A stretch of DNA of 64,000 nt, from positions 448,626-512,625 of the forward strand of contig NZ_JBHTKR010000005.1 in NCBI RefSeq assembly GCF_042678485.1. Direction: 5' to 3'. The notes beneath the pieces are model-generated. The model was not told where the DNA came from. It did no database searches and saw nothing but the letters and a program-made list of their open reading frames with translations. Of this stretch, positions 26,837 through 36,370 are shown piece by piece. A program made the translations under genes and the position numbers. Position 1 is the first letter of the stretch; each line of letters begins with the position of its first letter. The DNA comes from Seohaeicola saemankumensis. GTDB lineage: Bacteria; Pseudomonadota; Alphaproteobacteria; Rhodobacterales; Rhodobacteraceae.

Positions 26837-28150
26837 TCAGTTCGACGTCCCCATCAGCCCTTCCGGCTGCCCGACGACGACAAAGCTCAATCTCGCGGGG
26901 TCCAGCAGGGTACGCGCGACGCGGTTCGCATCCGCAAGCGTGACGGCATTCACCTGATCGTTGCGGGTGGCGGCATAGTCGATGGGCAGGCCGCGCATCT
27001 GCATGCCGACGATGATATTGGCAATCGTCCCGTTCCCGTCAAACCGCAGCGGATAGGCCCCGGTCAGGTAGGTCTTGGCATTGTCCAGCTCGTCCTGCGT
27101 GATGCCATCCTGTTGCATCCGTGCCCATTCCGCGCGGATCACCTCGACCGCTTCGGCAACCCGGTCATTGGCCGAGGCAACCGAGCCGCCCCAGATCTGC
27201 GCCAGGTCACGATCGGCAAGGTAGGTGTAGACGCCATAGGTCAGGCCCCGTTTTTCGCGCACTTCGGTCATCAGGCGGCTTTCAAACCCGCCGCCACCCA
27301 TGATGTGATCCAGAATGAAGGCGGCGAAGAAATCGGGATCCTCCTGGCCGATACCGGGCTGACCGAACAGCACGACGGATTGCGGCGTGGGAAAATCCAC
27401 GACATCGACACCGCCGCGAAATTCAGGCGCGGCAGGTCCCGGCAGGGCTGCACCCGTCGCCGGCAACGCGCCCAGCAGATTGTCCAGCAAGGCGCCAAGC
27501 TCGGCCTCGGTGATATCGCCCACGGCCGACACGTGAATGCGGTCACGCGCCATTGCCCCTGCATGGGCGGCCACAAGATCATCGCGGGTCAGGGCGCTGA
27601 CCGTGTCGATCGTACCGTCCAGCGAAGATCCATAGGGATGATCGCCATAGACCAGACCGTCGAACCGGCGCGATGCGATGTTTTGCGGGTTCTTCTCATC
27701 CGACCGCAAGCCGGACAGGACCTGCGCGCGAACCCGTTCGATGGCGTCGTCGTCAAAACGCGGCTGGATCAGGGACTGGCGCAGCAGATCGACAGCCGCA
27801 TCCCGGTTCTCGGTCAGAAACTGCGCCGACACCGACAGCGCATCATCCGAGACCGAGTAACGGAACGACGCCGCAAGCCCGTCACGCGCACGGGCAAAGG
27901 CGCGTGCATCCATCTCGCCAGCCCCTTCTTCCAGAAGCGCCGTCATCAGGTTGGTGACGCCGCGCTGTTCCGCCGCCTCGACCGAGGCGCCGCCACGGAA
28001 CCGGATTTCCAGCGCCGTGAAGGGAATCGCATGATCCTCGACCAGCCAGGCGGTGATACCGCCGGGGCTGACAACTTCCTTGATCTCGATCGCGGCGCGC
28101 ACCGGCAACGCGGCCAGCGCCAGCATCACGGGCAGAATGAAACGCAACAT
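26837..28150 (-). CDS. M16-family peptidase homologue without the zinc motif
   Basis: A 437-residue exported protein with the two-lobed M16 fold. A signal peptide ends near PVRAAIE. The HxxEH zinc motif expected around residue 60 is replaced (NLMTALLEEGAG), so it is the non-catalytic partner, while the C-terminal RLMTEVREKRGLTYGVYTYL segment typical of such partners is present. It starts at ATG 28150, which shares one base with the stop of the active M16 gene upstream (TGATG); GGAGGTGA lies before it. The two probably form a periplasmic heterodimer. Confidence 0.9.
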   Translation of the reverse strand: MLRFILPVMLALAALPVRAAIEIKEVVSPGGITAWLVEDHAIPFTALEIRFRGGASVEAAEQRGVTNLMTALLEEGAGEMDARAFARARDGLAASFRYSVSDDALSVSAQFLTENRDAAVDLLRQSLIQPRFDDDAIERVRAQVLSGLRSDEKNPQNIASRRFDGLVYGDHPYGSSLDGTIDTVSALTRDDLVAAHAGAMARDRIHVSAVGDITEAELGALLDNLLGALPATGAALPGPAAPEFRGGVDVVDFPTPQSVVLFGQPGIGQEDPDFFAAFILDHIMGGGGFESRLMTEVREKRGLTYGVYTYLADRDLAQIWGGSVASANDRVAEAVEVIRAEWARMQQDGITQDELDNAKTYLTGAYPLRFDGNGTIANIIVGMQMRGLPIDYAATRNDQVNAVTLADANRVARTLLDPARLSFVVVGQPEGLMGTSN

Positions 28151-29496
28151 CACTGGGTCACCTCCTCGGCCATCAGCCAGCCGGTCACGGCCTGCCTGCG
28201 GTCCAGCACCATTCTTGCTGCGGCCAGAACGTCATCGGCCGTGACGGCCTGCAACAGGTCGGGCCAGGCCTGCACATCCGCAACAGTCAGCCCCTGCGTC
28301 AGGGCGCGGCCATAGCGGTTGGCAATCGATTCCACGTCATCGCGGGCATAGATCTGCGCCGCGCGCATCTGCATCTTGATCCGCTCCAGTTGTTCTGCAT
28401 CGACGCCGGTGTTCAGGAAATCGGCCAGCACACGATCCATCGCGGCCTCGGCCTCCTCCAGGCTCACGCCTTGGGATGGCACCACGACCACGTCGAACGT
28501 GGTCCGGTCCAGCGCGGTTCCGCCGTAGAATGCGCCGGTGAAGGTCGCGATCTGGCTGTCGAACTGAAGCGCCTCGGCCATCACCGATGTCGTGCCTGAC
28601 CCCAGGACCTCGGCCAGAACATTCAGCGCCGCTGCGGTCTCCTGCGCGCCACTGTCACGCTCGGGCGCCAGGTAGGACCGGCTGACATAGGGCTGGGCCA
28701 CGCGCGCATCCCGATAGATCAGGCGCCGTTCGGCGGTTTGCGGCGGCTCGCTCGGGCGCAGGCGTTCACGCAGGTCCGGATTGGCCGGGATAGGGCCGTA
28801 ATGCTGCTCGGCCAATGCGCGCACCGCATCCGGGGTCACGTCACCCGCAACGATCAGGATCGCGTTGTTCGGCGCATAGAACTGCTTGTAGAAGGCCAGC
28901 GCGTCATCGCGGTCCAGCGCCACCATTTCATGACGCCAGCCAATGATCGGCACGCCATAACGATGGTTGAGATATTGCACCGCATCCTTCTGTTCGCGGA
29001 ACAGGGCGGCGGGGCTGTTCTCGACCCGCTGGTTGCGCTCTTCGATGATGACGTCGCGTTCTGTCGCGATCTCGGCATCGTCCAGGCGCAGATTGACCAT
29101 GCGGTCCGCCTCCATCTGCATCATCAGGCCAAGCCGGTCTGACGCGACACGCTGGAAATAGGCGGTGTAATCGTAGCTGGTAAAGGCGTTGTCGCGCCCG
29201 CCGTTGCGCGCCACGGTGCGGGAAAACTCACCCGACTCCATCTTCTCGGTGCGCTTGAACATCAGGTGCTCCAGGAAATGCGCGATCCCCGAGGCCCCGG
29301 CAGGCTCATCGGCCGAACCGGCACGATACCAGACCATGTGCATGACGACGGGCGCGCGATGGTCCTCGATCACGACGACGTCCATGCCGTTCTCAAGAGT
29401 GAAGGACGTCACCTGATCATCGGCAAGGACGGGCCGGGCCATGGCATGTGACAGCGCAAGGACAAGGCCAAGCGTAACAGCAGACAGACGCAGCAC
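28150..29496 (-). CDS. M16-family zinc peptidase, catalytic subunit
   Basis: A 448-residue exported zinc peptidase with signal peptide (cleavage near VLADDQ). The inverted zinc motif HFLEH is at about residue 73, in GIAHFLEHLMFKRTEKM, and the downstream glutamate ligand lies in the ERDVIIEERNQR helix. It begins with a GTG at 29496 preceded by AGGAGG at good spacing. It is followed without gap by its zinc-less paralogue, so both should be made in equal amounts. Substrates of such bacterial pairs are not well defined. Confidence 0.93.
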   Translation of the reverse strand: MLRLSAVTLGLVLALSHAMARPVLADDQVTSFTLENGMDVVVIEDHRAPVVMHMVWYRAGSADEPAGASGIAHFLEHLMFKRTEKMESGEFSRTVARNGGRDNAFTSYDYTAYFQRVASDRLGLMMQMEADRMVNLRLDDAEIATERDVIIEERNQRVENSPAALFREQKDAVQYLNHRYGVPIIGWRHEMVALDRDDALAFYKQFYAPNNAILIVAGDVTPDAVRALAEQHYGPIPANPDLRERLRPSEPPQTAERRLIYRDARVAQPYVSRSYLAPERDSGAQETAAALNVLAEVLGSGTTSVMAEALQFDSQIATFTGAFYGGTALDRTTFDVVVVPSQGVSLEEAEAAMDRVLADFLNTGVDAEQLERIKMQMRAAQIYARDDVESIANRYGRALTQGLTVADVQAWPDLLQAVTADDVLAAARMVLDRRQAVTGWLMAEEVTQ

Positions 29497-29578
29497 GGTA
29501 TTCCTCCTGAGGCTGGGTTATCCCTAAATTAGGAAGTGAGGCCCCGGCTGCAACCCGGACTGACGCAGATGTGACGGA

Positions 29579-30109
29579 TCAGCGCCGTTCAGGCGGCGGC
29601 GCGGACGGGGTTGCCACCCCCATGCGGCGGAATCGCCGCAACTCGGCATAGGGATCGGTCATCTCGCTGCTGTAGACCTCGTGATAGCGGTCGACATCGC
29701 GGAACAGCCGGAACTTGGTGAACCGGGACCGGTTGCGCTGGAACGCGTCATCCTCGGCGGCCAAGGTCATGCGGATATCGCTGGACACGCCATTTCGCGC
29801 CACATGCCGCACCATGGCCGCGTCCGAGGCGGCAATCCCTTGTCCGGACAGCGCGGCAGGCCGCCCGCCAAGGGCTGCGACACCATCGGCCAGGGGATTC
29901 TGATCGGTCAGGTTGGTGCCGCCCGGCGTCGGCGCAGGCAGGCTTGCCATGTCCGCAGGCATCTCCAGCGGCTTCGCCGGCAGGACCGAAAATTCATCAG
30001 GCCCCGCGCCAAAGGCGCGCAGATCGCGCAGCTGCAGCTCTCCCTGCGGTCGCGAACAGGCCGAAAGGGCCAGAACGGCCACCAAGATCATCCCATGCGT
30101 CAGACGCAT
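29579..30109 (-). CDS. DUF3035 (BamF-like) outer-membrane lipoprotein
   Basis: A 176-residue lipoprotein: the signal peptide ends in a lipobox (ALSAC), giving an N-terminal lipidated Cys. It carries the DUF3035 hallmark GPDEFSVLPAKPLEMP shortly after the Cys. This family has been linked to BamF, an alphaproteobacterial accessory lipoprotein of the BAM machine that inserts beta-barrel proteins; I recall this link and have not verified it. The ATG at 30109 is preferred over a GTG six bases upstream because AGGAGGG then sits at the proper distance. It follows lspA by 53 bp, fitting since LspA matures lipoproteins. Confidence 0.85.
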   Translation of the reverse strand: MRLTHGMILVAVLALSACSRPQGELQLRDLRAFGAGPDEFSVLPAKPLEMPADMASLPAPTPGGTNLTDQNPLADGVAALGGRPAALSGQGIAASDAAMVRHVARNGVSSDIRMTLAAEDDAFQRNRSRFTKFRLFRDVDRYHEVYSSEMTDPYAELRRFRRMGVATPSAPPPERR

Positions 30110-30162
30110 TGCCACCCTCCTGACGTTTCCGTTCCCAGCATTATCCGATCATGCGCCAATCG

Positions 30163-30633
30163 TCACGGGGCCTTTTTCTCGCCGGTGAAAAGAACCAGCC
30201 CCAATGCCCCCAGGAAGATCGAGATATCGGCGATATTGAACGCATAGGGATTCTGGAAACCGCAGCAGGACATGTTCAGGAAATCCGCAACCGCCCCGTA
30301 AAGGACCCGGTCCACCACATTGCCCAGCGCGCCGCCGACCAGCAGGCCCGCCGACACCAGGCCCAGCGGCCCCGGCGGCTCCTTGCGGACCCACCACAAC
30401 ACCCCGCCCGAAATGACAAGCGCCACCGCGATCAACAACCATCGCATGTTGTCCGCCGCCTGCGAGAAAAGCCCGAAATTGATGCCATAGTTCCAGGCCA
30501 TGCGCAGGTTCAGATAGGGCGGAAACACATCGATCGCGCCCAGCACGGCAAGGTCCATCACGTGGACCACAAGGTATTTCACCGCCTGATCCGCGACAAA
30601 GATCACGGCCGCGACCCAGAAAATCAGTCTCAT
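30163..30633 (-). CDS. lspA: Lipoprotein signal peptidase (signal peptidase II)
   Basis: A 156-residue inner-membrane aspartyl protease that cleaves prolipoproteins ahead of the lipidated cysteine. Four hydrophobic segments are visible. The two catalytic aspartates lie in GGALGNVVDRV and FNIADISIF, the conserved motifs of the family, and NYGINFG is the third signature. It lies between purH and the DUF3035 lipoprotein gene on the minus strand and is probably co-transcribed with the lipoprotein. Confidence 0.96.
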   Translation of the reverse strand: MRLIFWVAAVIFVADQAVKYLVVHVMDLAVLGAIDVFPPYLNLRMAWNYGINFGLFSQAADNMRWLLIAVALVISGGVLWWVRKEPPGPLGLVSAGLLVGGALGNVVDRVLYGAVADFLNMSCCGFQNPYAFNIADISIFLGALGLVLFTGEKKAP

Positions 30634-30680
30634 GCGCTCTCCTTGCCGCTCGGCTTGTCATCGACGCGATGAAAGCCCGG

Positions 30681-30702
30681 TTTCTTCTTGCCGAAAATAT
30701 CC
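30681..30702 (-). repeat. 22-bp intergenic element, copy E (GGATATTT subtype)
   Basis: On the minus strand it reads GGATATTT-TC-GGCAAGAAG-AAA. It lies between purH and lspA, downstream of purH and in the same orientation, preceded by a GC-rich stretch with CCGG-type inverted sequence. Confidence 0.75.
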
Positions 30703-30747
30703 CCGCCGGAGGCATCCCCGCCCCGGCAGGTATGCAACATCACCGGT

Positions 30748-32340
30748 TCAGTGCCGGAAATGCCGCATGCCCGTAAAGACCATCGCCAGACCGGCCTCGT
30801 CCGCCGCCGCGATCACCTCGGCATCGCGCATCGACCCGCCCGGCTGGATCACCGCGGTTGCACCGGCCTCGGCGGCGGTCAGCAGACCGTCGGCGAAGGG
30901 AAAGAACGCGTCCGAAGCGACAACCGACCCCTGCGTCAGCGGCGTGGACAGGCCCAGCGCCTCGGCCATGTCCTGCGCCTTGCGCGCGGCGATCCGGCAA
31001 CTGTCCACGCGGCTCATCTGCCCCGCGCCCACACCCACGGTCGCCCCGTCCTTCACATAGACGATCGCATTCGATTTGACATGTTTCGCCACTTTCCACG
31101 CGAACAGCAGATCGGCCAGTTCAGCCTCGCTGGGCGCACGTTTCGTCACGACCTTCAGATCATCCAGACCGATATGGCCATTGTCCTTGTCCTGCACCAG
31201 ATAGCCGCCCGACACCTGCCGCCACGTCAGCGCGGCCTCGGCCGGATTGGCCAGGCCCGGCGTGATCAGCAGCCGCAGGTTCTTCTTGGCCGCGAAGATG
31301 TCGCGCGCGGCCTGATCGGCCCCCGGCGCGATCACCACTTCGGTGAAGATCTGCGCGATCTCCTCGGCGGTGGCGGCGTCCAGCGTGCTGTTCAGCGCGA
31401 TGATCCCGCCAAAGGCGCTGGTGCGGTCGCAATCGAAGGCCCGCGCATAGGCATCCTTGAGGCTGGTGCCACGCGCCACACCGCAGGGATTGGCATGTTT
31501 GATGATCGCGCAGGCCGGCCCGTCGGAGGGCGCGAATTCGCTGACCAGTTCAAAGGCCGCATCGGTGTCATTGATGTTGTTGTAAGACAGCTCCTTGCCC
31601 TGCAACTGCTGTGCGGTCGCCACGCCGGGTCGGGCGCTGCCATCCAGGTAGAAGGATGCGGACTGATGCGGGTTCTCGCCATAGCGCAGGCTTTGGGCCA
31701 GCTTGCCCGCCACCACGCGACGGCGCGGCGCGGTCTCGCCGATGGCGGCCGCCATCCAGGTCGACACGGCGGCATCATAGGCCCCGGTGCGCGCATAGGC
31801 GATTTGCGCCAGCCGCTGCCGGAATGTCAGCGACGTGGCGCCATCATGCGCCTCAAGCTCGGCCAGCAGGGGGGCGTAATCCTCGACATCGACCACGACA
31901 TTGACGAAGCCATGGTTCTTGGCGGCCGCCCGGATCATCGCGGGTCCACCGATATCGATATTCTCGATGCAGGTCTCGTAATCCGCACCTTTCGCCACGG
32001 TTTCCTCGAACGGATAGAGGTTGACCACCAGCAGGTCGATCGCGCCGATGCCATGCGCCTCCATCGCGGCCAGGTGATCGGCATTGTCGCGCAGCGCCAG
32101 CAGGCCGCCATGTACCGCCGGGTGCAGCGTCTTGACGCGGCCATCCATCATTTCGGGAAATCCCGTGACATCGGCCACGTCCTTGACCTCCAGACCGGCC
32201 GCGCGCAGCGTCGCCGCCGACCCGCCCGTGGACAGCAGTTCGATCCCGCGCGCCGCCAGCGCGTGGCCCAGGTCCAGCAGCCCGGTCTTGTCGGATACGG
32301 AAATCAGCGCGCGGCGCACTGGGTGCAGGTCGGTCGTCAT
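30748..32340 (-). CDS. purH: Bifunctional AICAR transformylase / IMP cyclohydrolase PurH
   Basis: A 530-residue bifunctional enzyme for the last two steps of IMP synthesis. The N-terminal IMP cyclohydrolase part (RRALISVSDKTGLLDL to about residue 200) is followed by the AICAR transformylase part with SLRYGENPHQSA, the catalytic KHANPCGVA and DRTSAFGG. Both halves are complete. The ribosome site before ATG 32340 is weak. It sits between the heparinase-like gene and lspA on the minus strand; an intergenic element follows it. Confidence 0.97.
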   Translation of the reverse strand: MTTDLHPVRRALISVSDKTGLLDLGHALAARGIELLSTGGSAATLRAAGLEVKDVADVTGFPEMMDGRVKTLHPAVHGGLLALRDNADHLAAMEAHGIGAIDLLVVNLYPFEETVAKGADYETCIENIDIGGPAMIRAAAKNHGFVNVVVDVEDYAPLLAELEAHDGATSLTFRQRLAQIAYARTGAYDAAVSTWMAAAIGETAPRRRVVAGKLAQSLRYGENPHQSASFYLDGSARPGVATAQQLQGKELSYNNINDTDAAFELVSEFAPSDGPACAIIKHANPCGVARGTSLKDAYARAFDCDRTSAFGGIIALNSTLDAATAEEIAQIFTEVVIAPGADQAARDIFAAKKNLRLLITPGLANPAEAALTWRQVSGGYLVQDKDNGHIGLDDLKVVTKRAPSEAELADLLFAWKVAKHVKSNAIVYVKDGATVGVGAGQMSRVDSCRIAARKAQDMAEALGLSTPLTQGSVVASDAFFPFADGLLTAAEAGATAVIQPGGSMRDAEVIAAADEAGLAMVFTGMRHFRH

Positions 32341-32383
32341 GGTTCTTGGCCCCCGAGGTCGTTCGGCCCCCGCGGACAGGGGC

Positions 32384-34132
32384 CTAAAGTGTCACATCCA
32401 TCTCGTCCCGGTTCAGGTCGCGAATACTGATCGGCGTATCCTGCGCCTTGGTCAAAGACCACCGGGTGCGGGTCGCATAGTCCATCACGCGGCCGGATAA
32501 AACGATTTGTTTGGTCGCACGGGGGGCAAGGCGGCCTTTTTCCAGGTAAACGCTGGGCTCCAGCGTCATGATCGCGCGGCTGTCATGGCGAAACACCCAC
32601 AACTCACCGCTTTTCAACGCCAGTGACACGGCCGTGCCGCCCATGTCCAGTTCGGCCTCGACCTCGGGATGCAGGTGAAAGCGGATCGCGAAAGGGATGC
32701 CCTGCAGGCGGATCGCATCCATCTGCCTGTCGAATGTCTTTTGCGCCGCCCCGTTCAACGCGATCAGCAAATCCTCGCCCGCCAGCCCGCTGCCATCGAA
32801 GGTCAGCTCCAGCGTTCGCGCATGGGTCAGTCCGTGGGTGCGGACATAACCGTCATGCCCCCCCTGGAACCGCAGACCATCCGGCATCTGCGAGATCTCG
32901 ACCGGCACATCTTTCGGCGCATCCATCAGCCACTCGGCCCGCCCCGACAAGGCGGCCTTGGCCTTGCCCAGTCGCGCGCTGGAATATCCCGCCAGCGTTA
33001 CGGTGGAATGGCTGGGCGTGGCGCGACCGGCGCGGCGCCATTCCAGGCCAAAGGCAGCACCCGAGCCGCAATTGACCACCACCGGACGCCGCCCGGACGT
33101 CAGCTCAAACGCAAGAGTCGAGGCATGGGCATTCACCGAAGCCACACCCGCAGGCGGTGGGGCCGCATCCACGATCACGCTGGTCCGCCCGGCGCCCAAC
33201 CGGGCAAACCCCATCGAAAGGCCCTCGGGCATGCGGTTCTTGACGCCCGACGCCGCCAGCGCACCGTCCAGCCGCCCCTCCAGTCCGCGCCCCCCGCCAT
33301 GAAACCGCGCAAGACCTCCATCAGAATGGCGCAGCGTCCGCAGACTGGGCGCGATCCTGTCGATCGCCGCAAGCAAATCCGCAGGCACGGATCGCCCGGC
33401 CTCGCCAAGCGCGGCGGCGGCCCAGGTCAGCAGGGTGAAAACCTCCAGCAGTTCTTCGGGATTGCGCGTTGGAATCCCCCCCTGCTCATCGACCTGTACC
33501 CGACAGTCGCGCGCCAGCGCCCGCATCGCGGGTTCAACAAGCCGCTCCATCCCCTGCAGGGAAAGGCCCGCATAGATCATGCCGGTCAACGCCTCGATCC
33601 GCGGCAATCCGGGCGAGGCCGCGCGCCAGCGCCGCCCCAGAAAGATCGCCTGCTGCGCCAGTGATCGGTAGAACGCCTCGGACTGCGCCTTGTCCCGCCC
33701 GCGCAACACGAAAAGCGCGTGATGGATCCAGCGGATCACCCTGCGTCCGGTCAGGTCCGGCGTCCAGCCAGGCCCCTTTCCCCGACCGTAGCGGTCAATC
33801 CAGGCCCACAGCCAGTCCTGCGCCAGCGCGCGGGTCCCGGCATCGCCGACCGCCGCCAGATCGTCCAGCCAGCCGAATCCCTGCAATTCTTCCTCGAACA
33901 AATCGTCCGGCGCCTCGACCTGCCAGGGCGTGCGCCCCTCGGCCACGACAAGATGTCCTGCGAACAGATAGTTGCCCGCCAGCAACTGGCGCCCCCTGGC
34001 AAAACTGCCGATGGTGCGGGGTTCGGGCTGGCTGACAAAGCCGGTGGCAGGGCGCGACAGGGTACTCAGCCGCGCATGAAAGCGGTGCATCCAGCGCTTG
34101 CGACGCGCCGAAAAGCTCTCGGATCGGGACAT
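32384..34132 (-). CDS. Heparinase II/III family protein
   Basis: A 582-residue protein with an alpha/alpha-toroid N-terminal region (about 60-310) and a heparinase II/III beta-sandwich C-terminal region, the fold of polysaccharide lyases. The catalytic-region motif HASTLAFELTSGRRPVVVNCGSG and the later HSTVTLAGYSSARLG are visible. Family members act on uronate-containing glycans, but no signal peptide is seen here and the conserved location next to purH and rsmB suggests a housekeeping envelope role. Substrate unknown. It lies 43 bp upstream of purH, so co-transcription is likely. Confidence 0.88.
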   Translation of the reverse strand: MSRSESFSARRKRWMHRFHARLSTLSRPATGFVSQPEPRTIGSFARGRQLLAGNYLFAGHLVVAEGRTPWQVEAPDDLFEEELQGFGWLDDLAAVGDAGTRALAQDWLWAWIDRYGRGKGPGWTPDLTGRRVIRWIHHALFVLRGRDKAQSEAFYRSLAQQAIFLGRRWRAASPGLPRIEALTGMIYAGLSLQGMERLVEPAMRALARDCRVQVDEQGGIPTRNPEELLEVFTLLTWAAAALGEAGRSVPADLLAAIDRIAPSLRTLRHSDGGLARFHGGGRGLEGRLDGALAASGVKNRMPEGLSMGFARLGAGRTSVIVDAAPPPAGVASVNAHASTLAFELTSGRRPVVVNCGSGAAFGLEWRRAGRATPSHSTVTLAGYSSARLGKAKAALSGRAEWLMDAPKDVPVEISQMPDGLRFQGGHDGYVRTHGLTHARTLELTFDGSGLAGEDLLIALNGAAQKTFDRQMDAIRLQGIPFAIRFHLHPEVEAELDMGGTAVSLALKSGELWVFRHDSRAIMTLEPSVYLEKGRLAPRATKQIVLSGRVMDYATRTRWSLTKAQDTPISIRDLNRDEMDVTL

Positions 34133-34217
34133 TGCTCTGCCTCTCGCGCGGGTTGACGCGTCTTTGTCGAACCATAGCCCGGCGATCCGCGCAAGTCACC
34201 GCCGAATTCCGGCGCAT

Positions 34218-34285
34218 GGCTTCTTCTTGCCGGAAATATCCTCGGGGGTAGACCCGCAGGGTCTGTGGGGGCAGACAGCCCCCAC
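34218..34285 (-). repeat. Hairpin plus 22-bp intergenic element, copy D (GGATATTT subtype)
   Basis: On the minus strand an 8-bp stem hairpin (GTGGGGGC with GCCCCCAC, 34265-34285) and a small GACCC/GGGTC hairpin are followed by GGATATTT-CC-GGCAAGAAG-AAG at 34220-34241. The block lies 18 bp after the rsmB stop in the orientation of rsmB, so it may serve as its terminator, though there is no U-tract next to the stem. Confidence 0.7.
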
Positions 34286-34302
34286 CTTGGCGGCCCTGCG
34301 CG

Positions 34303-35568
34303 TCACATCCGCAGGCAAGCGATATAGAACCCGTCCAGACCACCCTGTTCGGCCCAGACATCAGGCCGCAGGCGCAAGCCACCCTCGGGCGTGATCCAGG
34401 CCGGATCGACACCCGGTCGCGCCAGCGCATCGCGATCCACCACAAGACCGGGGTGGCTTTCCAGCGCTTCCTCGATCTGGCATTCGCCCTCGTCGGGCAG
34501 CAGCGAGCAGGTGCAATAGATCAGCCTTCCCCCCGGCTTCAACAGGCCAAGCGCATGATCCAGCATCCGCGCCTGAAGGTCGATCAGCGCACCGAAATCC
34601 GATCCGTCCTTGGCATGGGGCAGGTCAGGGTGACGCCGGATCGTTCCTGTGGCCGAACAGGGCGCATCCAGCAGGATCGCATCGTAGCGGCCATCATGCT
34701 CCAGCGCGTCGCCCACCACCAGCGTGGCCTGCAACCCGGTACGCGCCAGGTTCGCCGCGACCCGCGCCATGCGCGCCTCGGACAGATCCAGCGCGGTCAC
34801 ACGGGCACCAGCCGCGGCCAATTGCATTGTCTTTCCGCCCGGTGCCGCGCACATGTCCAGCACCGCCTCGCCCGGTTGGGCGGCCAGCACCCGGGCGGGG
34901 ATTGCAGCGGCGGCATCCTGCACCCACCAGTCGCCGCTGTCATATCCCGGCAGTGACGTAACCTGCCCCGCAGCGCCCAGGCGCACCGATCCCGTGGGCA
35001 GCACAATGCCGCCAACCGCAGCCGCCACATCCGTGGCAGGGCCGCGCGGGGTCAGGTCCAGCGGTGGCGTGGCGAAATGCACAGCCTCCATCGCGGCAAC
35101 TGCGGGCGCGCCATATGCCTCGACCAAGGGCGCGCGCAGCCACTTCGGCAGGCGCGGCACCCGCAGCTTTACCCATGCCGCAGGCCCCTCGGCCGCGATC
35201 TTGCGCAGCACGGCATTGACCATCCCTTTCAGCGCGCCGGTCCGCTTGTCCTGGCCCACGATCGCCACGGCCTCGTTCACGACACCATGCGCGTCGCCGC
35301 CCATGCAGATTTCGACGGTGGCCAGACGCAGCATGTTCCGCACGCTCAGGGGCGGATTCTTCCGCAGATGCCGTTCCAGCAGGCGATCCGCGCGCTCCAG
35401 CCCGCGCAGCGTGTCCAACGCAAGGCGTTGTGCACGGGCGCGATCTGCCGGCTCAAGCCGATCCAGTGCACCCGCCGCCAGCAGTTCGGACATCAGCCGA
35501 CCCTCGCCAGTGATCCGGTCAAGCATCTGATGCGCCACGCGGCGTGGAGAACTTTGGGGGGCGGCCAT
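34303..35568 (-). CDS. rsmB: 16S rRNA (cytosine-C5) methyltransferase RsmB
   Basis: A 421-residue enzyme that methylates C967 of 16S rRNA. An N-terminal NusB-like helical domain (about 1-135) is followed by the SAM-binding domain with MCAAPGGKTMQLA and the two family cysteines, one in LLDAPCSATGTIRRHPD and the catalytic one in LIYCTCSLLPDEGE. AAGGATAACGCC precedes the ATG. Length and motifs are normal. It is first in the minus-strand run rsmB-heparinase-purH and is divergent from the DUF1674 gene, with only 66 bp between. Confidence 0.95.
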   Translation of the reverse strand: MAAPQSSPRRVAHQMLDRITGEGRLMSELLAAGALDRLEPADRARAQRLALDTLRGLERADRLLERHLRKNPPLSVRNMLRLATVEICMGGDAHGVVNEAVAIVGQDKRTGALKGMVNAVLRKIAAEGPAAWVKLRVPRLPKWLRAPLVEAYGAPAVAAMEAVHFATPPLDLTPRGPATDVAAAVGGIVLPTGSVRLGAAGQVTSLPGYDSGDWWVQDAAAAIPARVLAAQPGEAVLDMCAAPGGKTMQLAAAGARVTALDLSEARMARVAANLARTGLQATLVVGDALEHDGRYDAILLDAPCSATGTIRRHPDLPHAKDGSDFGALIDLQARMLDHALGLLKPGGRLIYCTCSLLPDEGECQIEEALESHPGLVVDRDALARPGVDPAWITPEGGLRLRPDVWAEQGGLDGFYIACLRM

Positions 35569-35634
35569 GGCGTTATCCTTGCTTGCAGGCGGTTGCGCCG
35601 TATATCAAGCGATGGTGCCAGAAGGAAGACAGCC

Positions 35635-35826
35635 GTGACCGACGAGATCCAGAGCCCTGCCCCCCGAGACTTGCCGCCAGCCGCGCAACGCGCCCTGGCC
35701 GAAGCCGAAGAACGCCGCAAGACAGCGAAAGCGCTTGAGATGCCGAAAGAGCTTGGCGGGCGCAACGGGCCAGAGCCCGTGCGCTACGGCGATTGGGAGA
35801 AGAAGGGCATCGCGATCGATTTCTGA
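35635..35826 (+). CDS. DUF1674 small protein (SDHAF4-like)
   Basis: A 63-residue protein ending in the family signature LGGRNGPEPVRYGDWEKKGI, which identifies DUF1674. Mitochondrial members (SDHAF4/Sdh8) chaperone the flavinated succinate dehydrogenase subunit; a similar assembly role is likely in alphaproteobacteria. The N-terminal half is basic/acidic and probably disordered. The start is the GTG at 35635 with AAGGA eight bases upstream; longer in-frame readings would run back through rsmB on the opposite strand and are not plausible. Confidence 0.88.
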   Translation: MTDEIQSPAPRDLPPAAQRALAEAEERRKTAKALEMPKELGGRNGPEPVRYGDWEKKGIAIDF

Positions 35827-35849
35827 TCCGCGCCCGCAGTTTTGCGTCC

Positions 35850-36227
35850 TTACTGCACCACGAAATCGGCAAAGTCGCCGGCACCGCGATCCGCGATGAA
35901 GCGCACCGTCTGGCCCTGTACGCGCACTTCCTGGCAATTCGGGCCCAGATCCGTGCCGCCCCAGTTCAGATCCCGGCAGAAGAACCCGTCCTGCCAGCGC
36001 CATTCGCCGGTCACGTCCCAGCCCAGTCCACGCCCGGTGATTTCGCCATCCGGCAGAACCTTCAGTCGCACGACGATGGGGCCATAGCCTTTCAGGCGCA
36101 GGTCTTTCCCCGCCACGGTTGACAGGAACGCCGACTGATCCGGGATCGGCATGAATTCCTCGGCCACCGACGGAACTGCCGCAGCGCCAGCAAGGGACAT
36201 GGTCAGAACAAGGGCAAAGGGTTTCAT
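35850..36227 (-). CDS. Small periplasmic protein of unknown function
   Basis: A 125-residue exported protein with a signal peptide (MKPFALVLTMSLAGAAAVPSVA, cleavage near VAEEF). The mature part has a beta-rich core with LKGYGPIVVRLKVLPDGEITGRG split over several strands and a Cys pair (FFCRDLNW and GPNCQEV). I do not recognise a named family. It is convergent with the DUF1674 gene (23 bp apart) and lies 143 bp downstream of dapB on the same strand. The start at 36227 follows GAGG at a long spacing; an ATG five codons upstream is possible. Confidence 0.7.
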   Translation of the reverse strand: MKPFALVLTMSLAGAAAVPSVAEEFMPIPDQSAFLSTVAGKDLRLKGYGPIVVRLKVLPDGEITGRGLGWDVTGEWRWQDGFFCRDLNWGGTDLGPNCQEVRVQGQTVRFIADRGAGDFADFVVQ

Positions 36228-36370
36228 GGAGATCGGCCTCATATGAGTTGAGCAGCATTACCGGAATATACGCAAAAATCGCAGATTCGGATCATTCGGC
36301 GCCTCACAAACCCGCGAGGCTCGGCCAAAAACTGCCGATCGGACAGCCGACATTACACAACCGCGCGCGG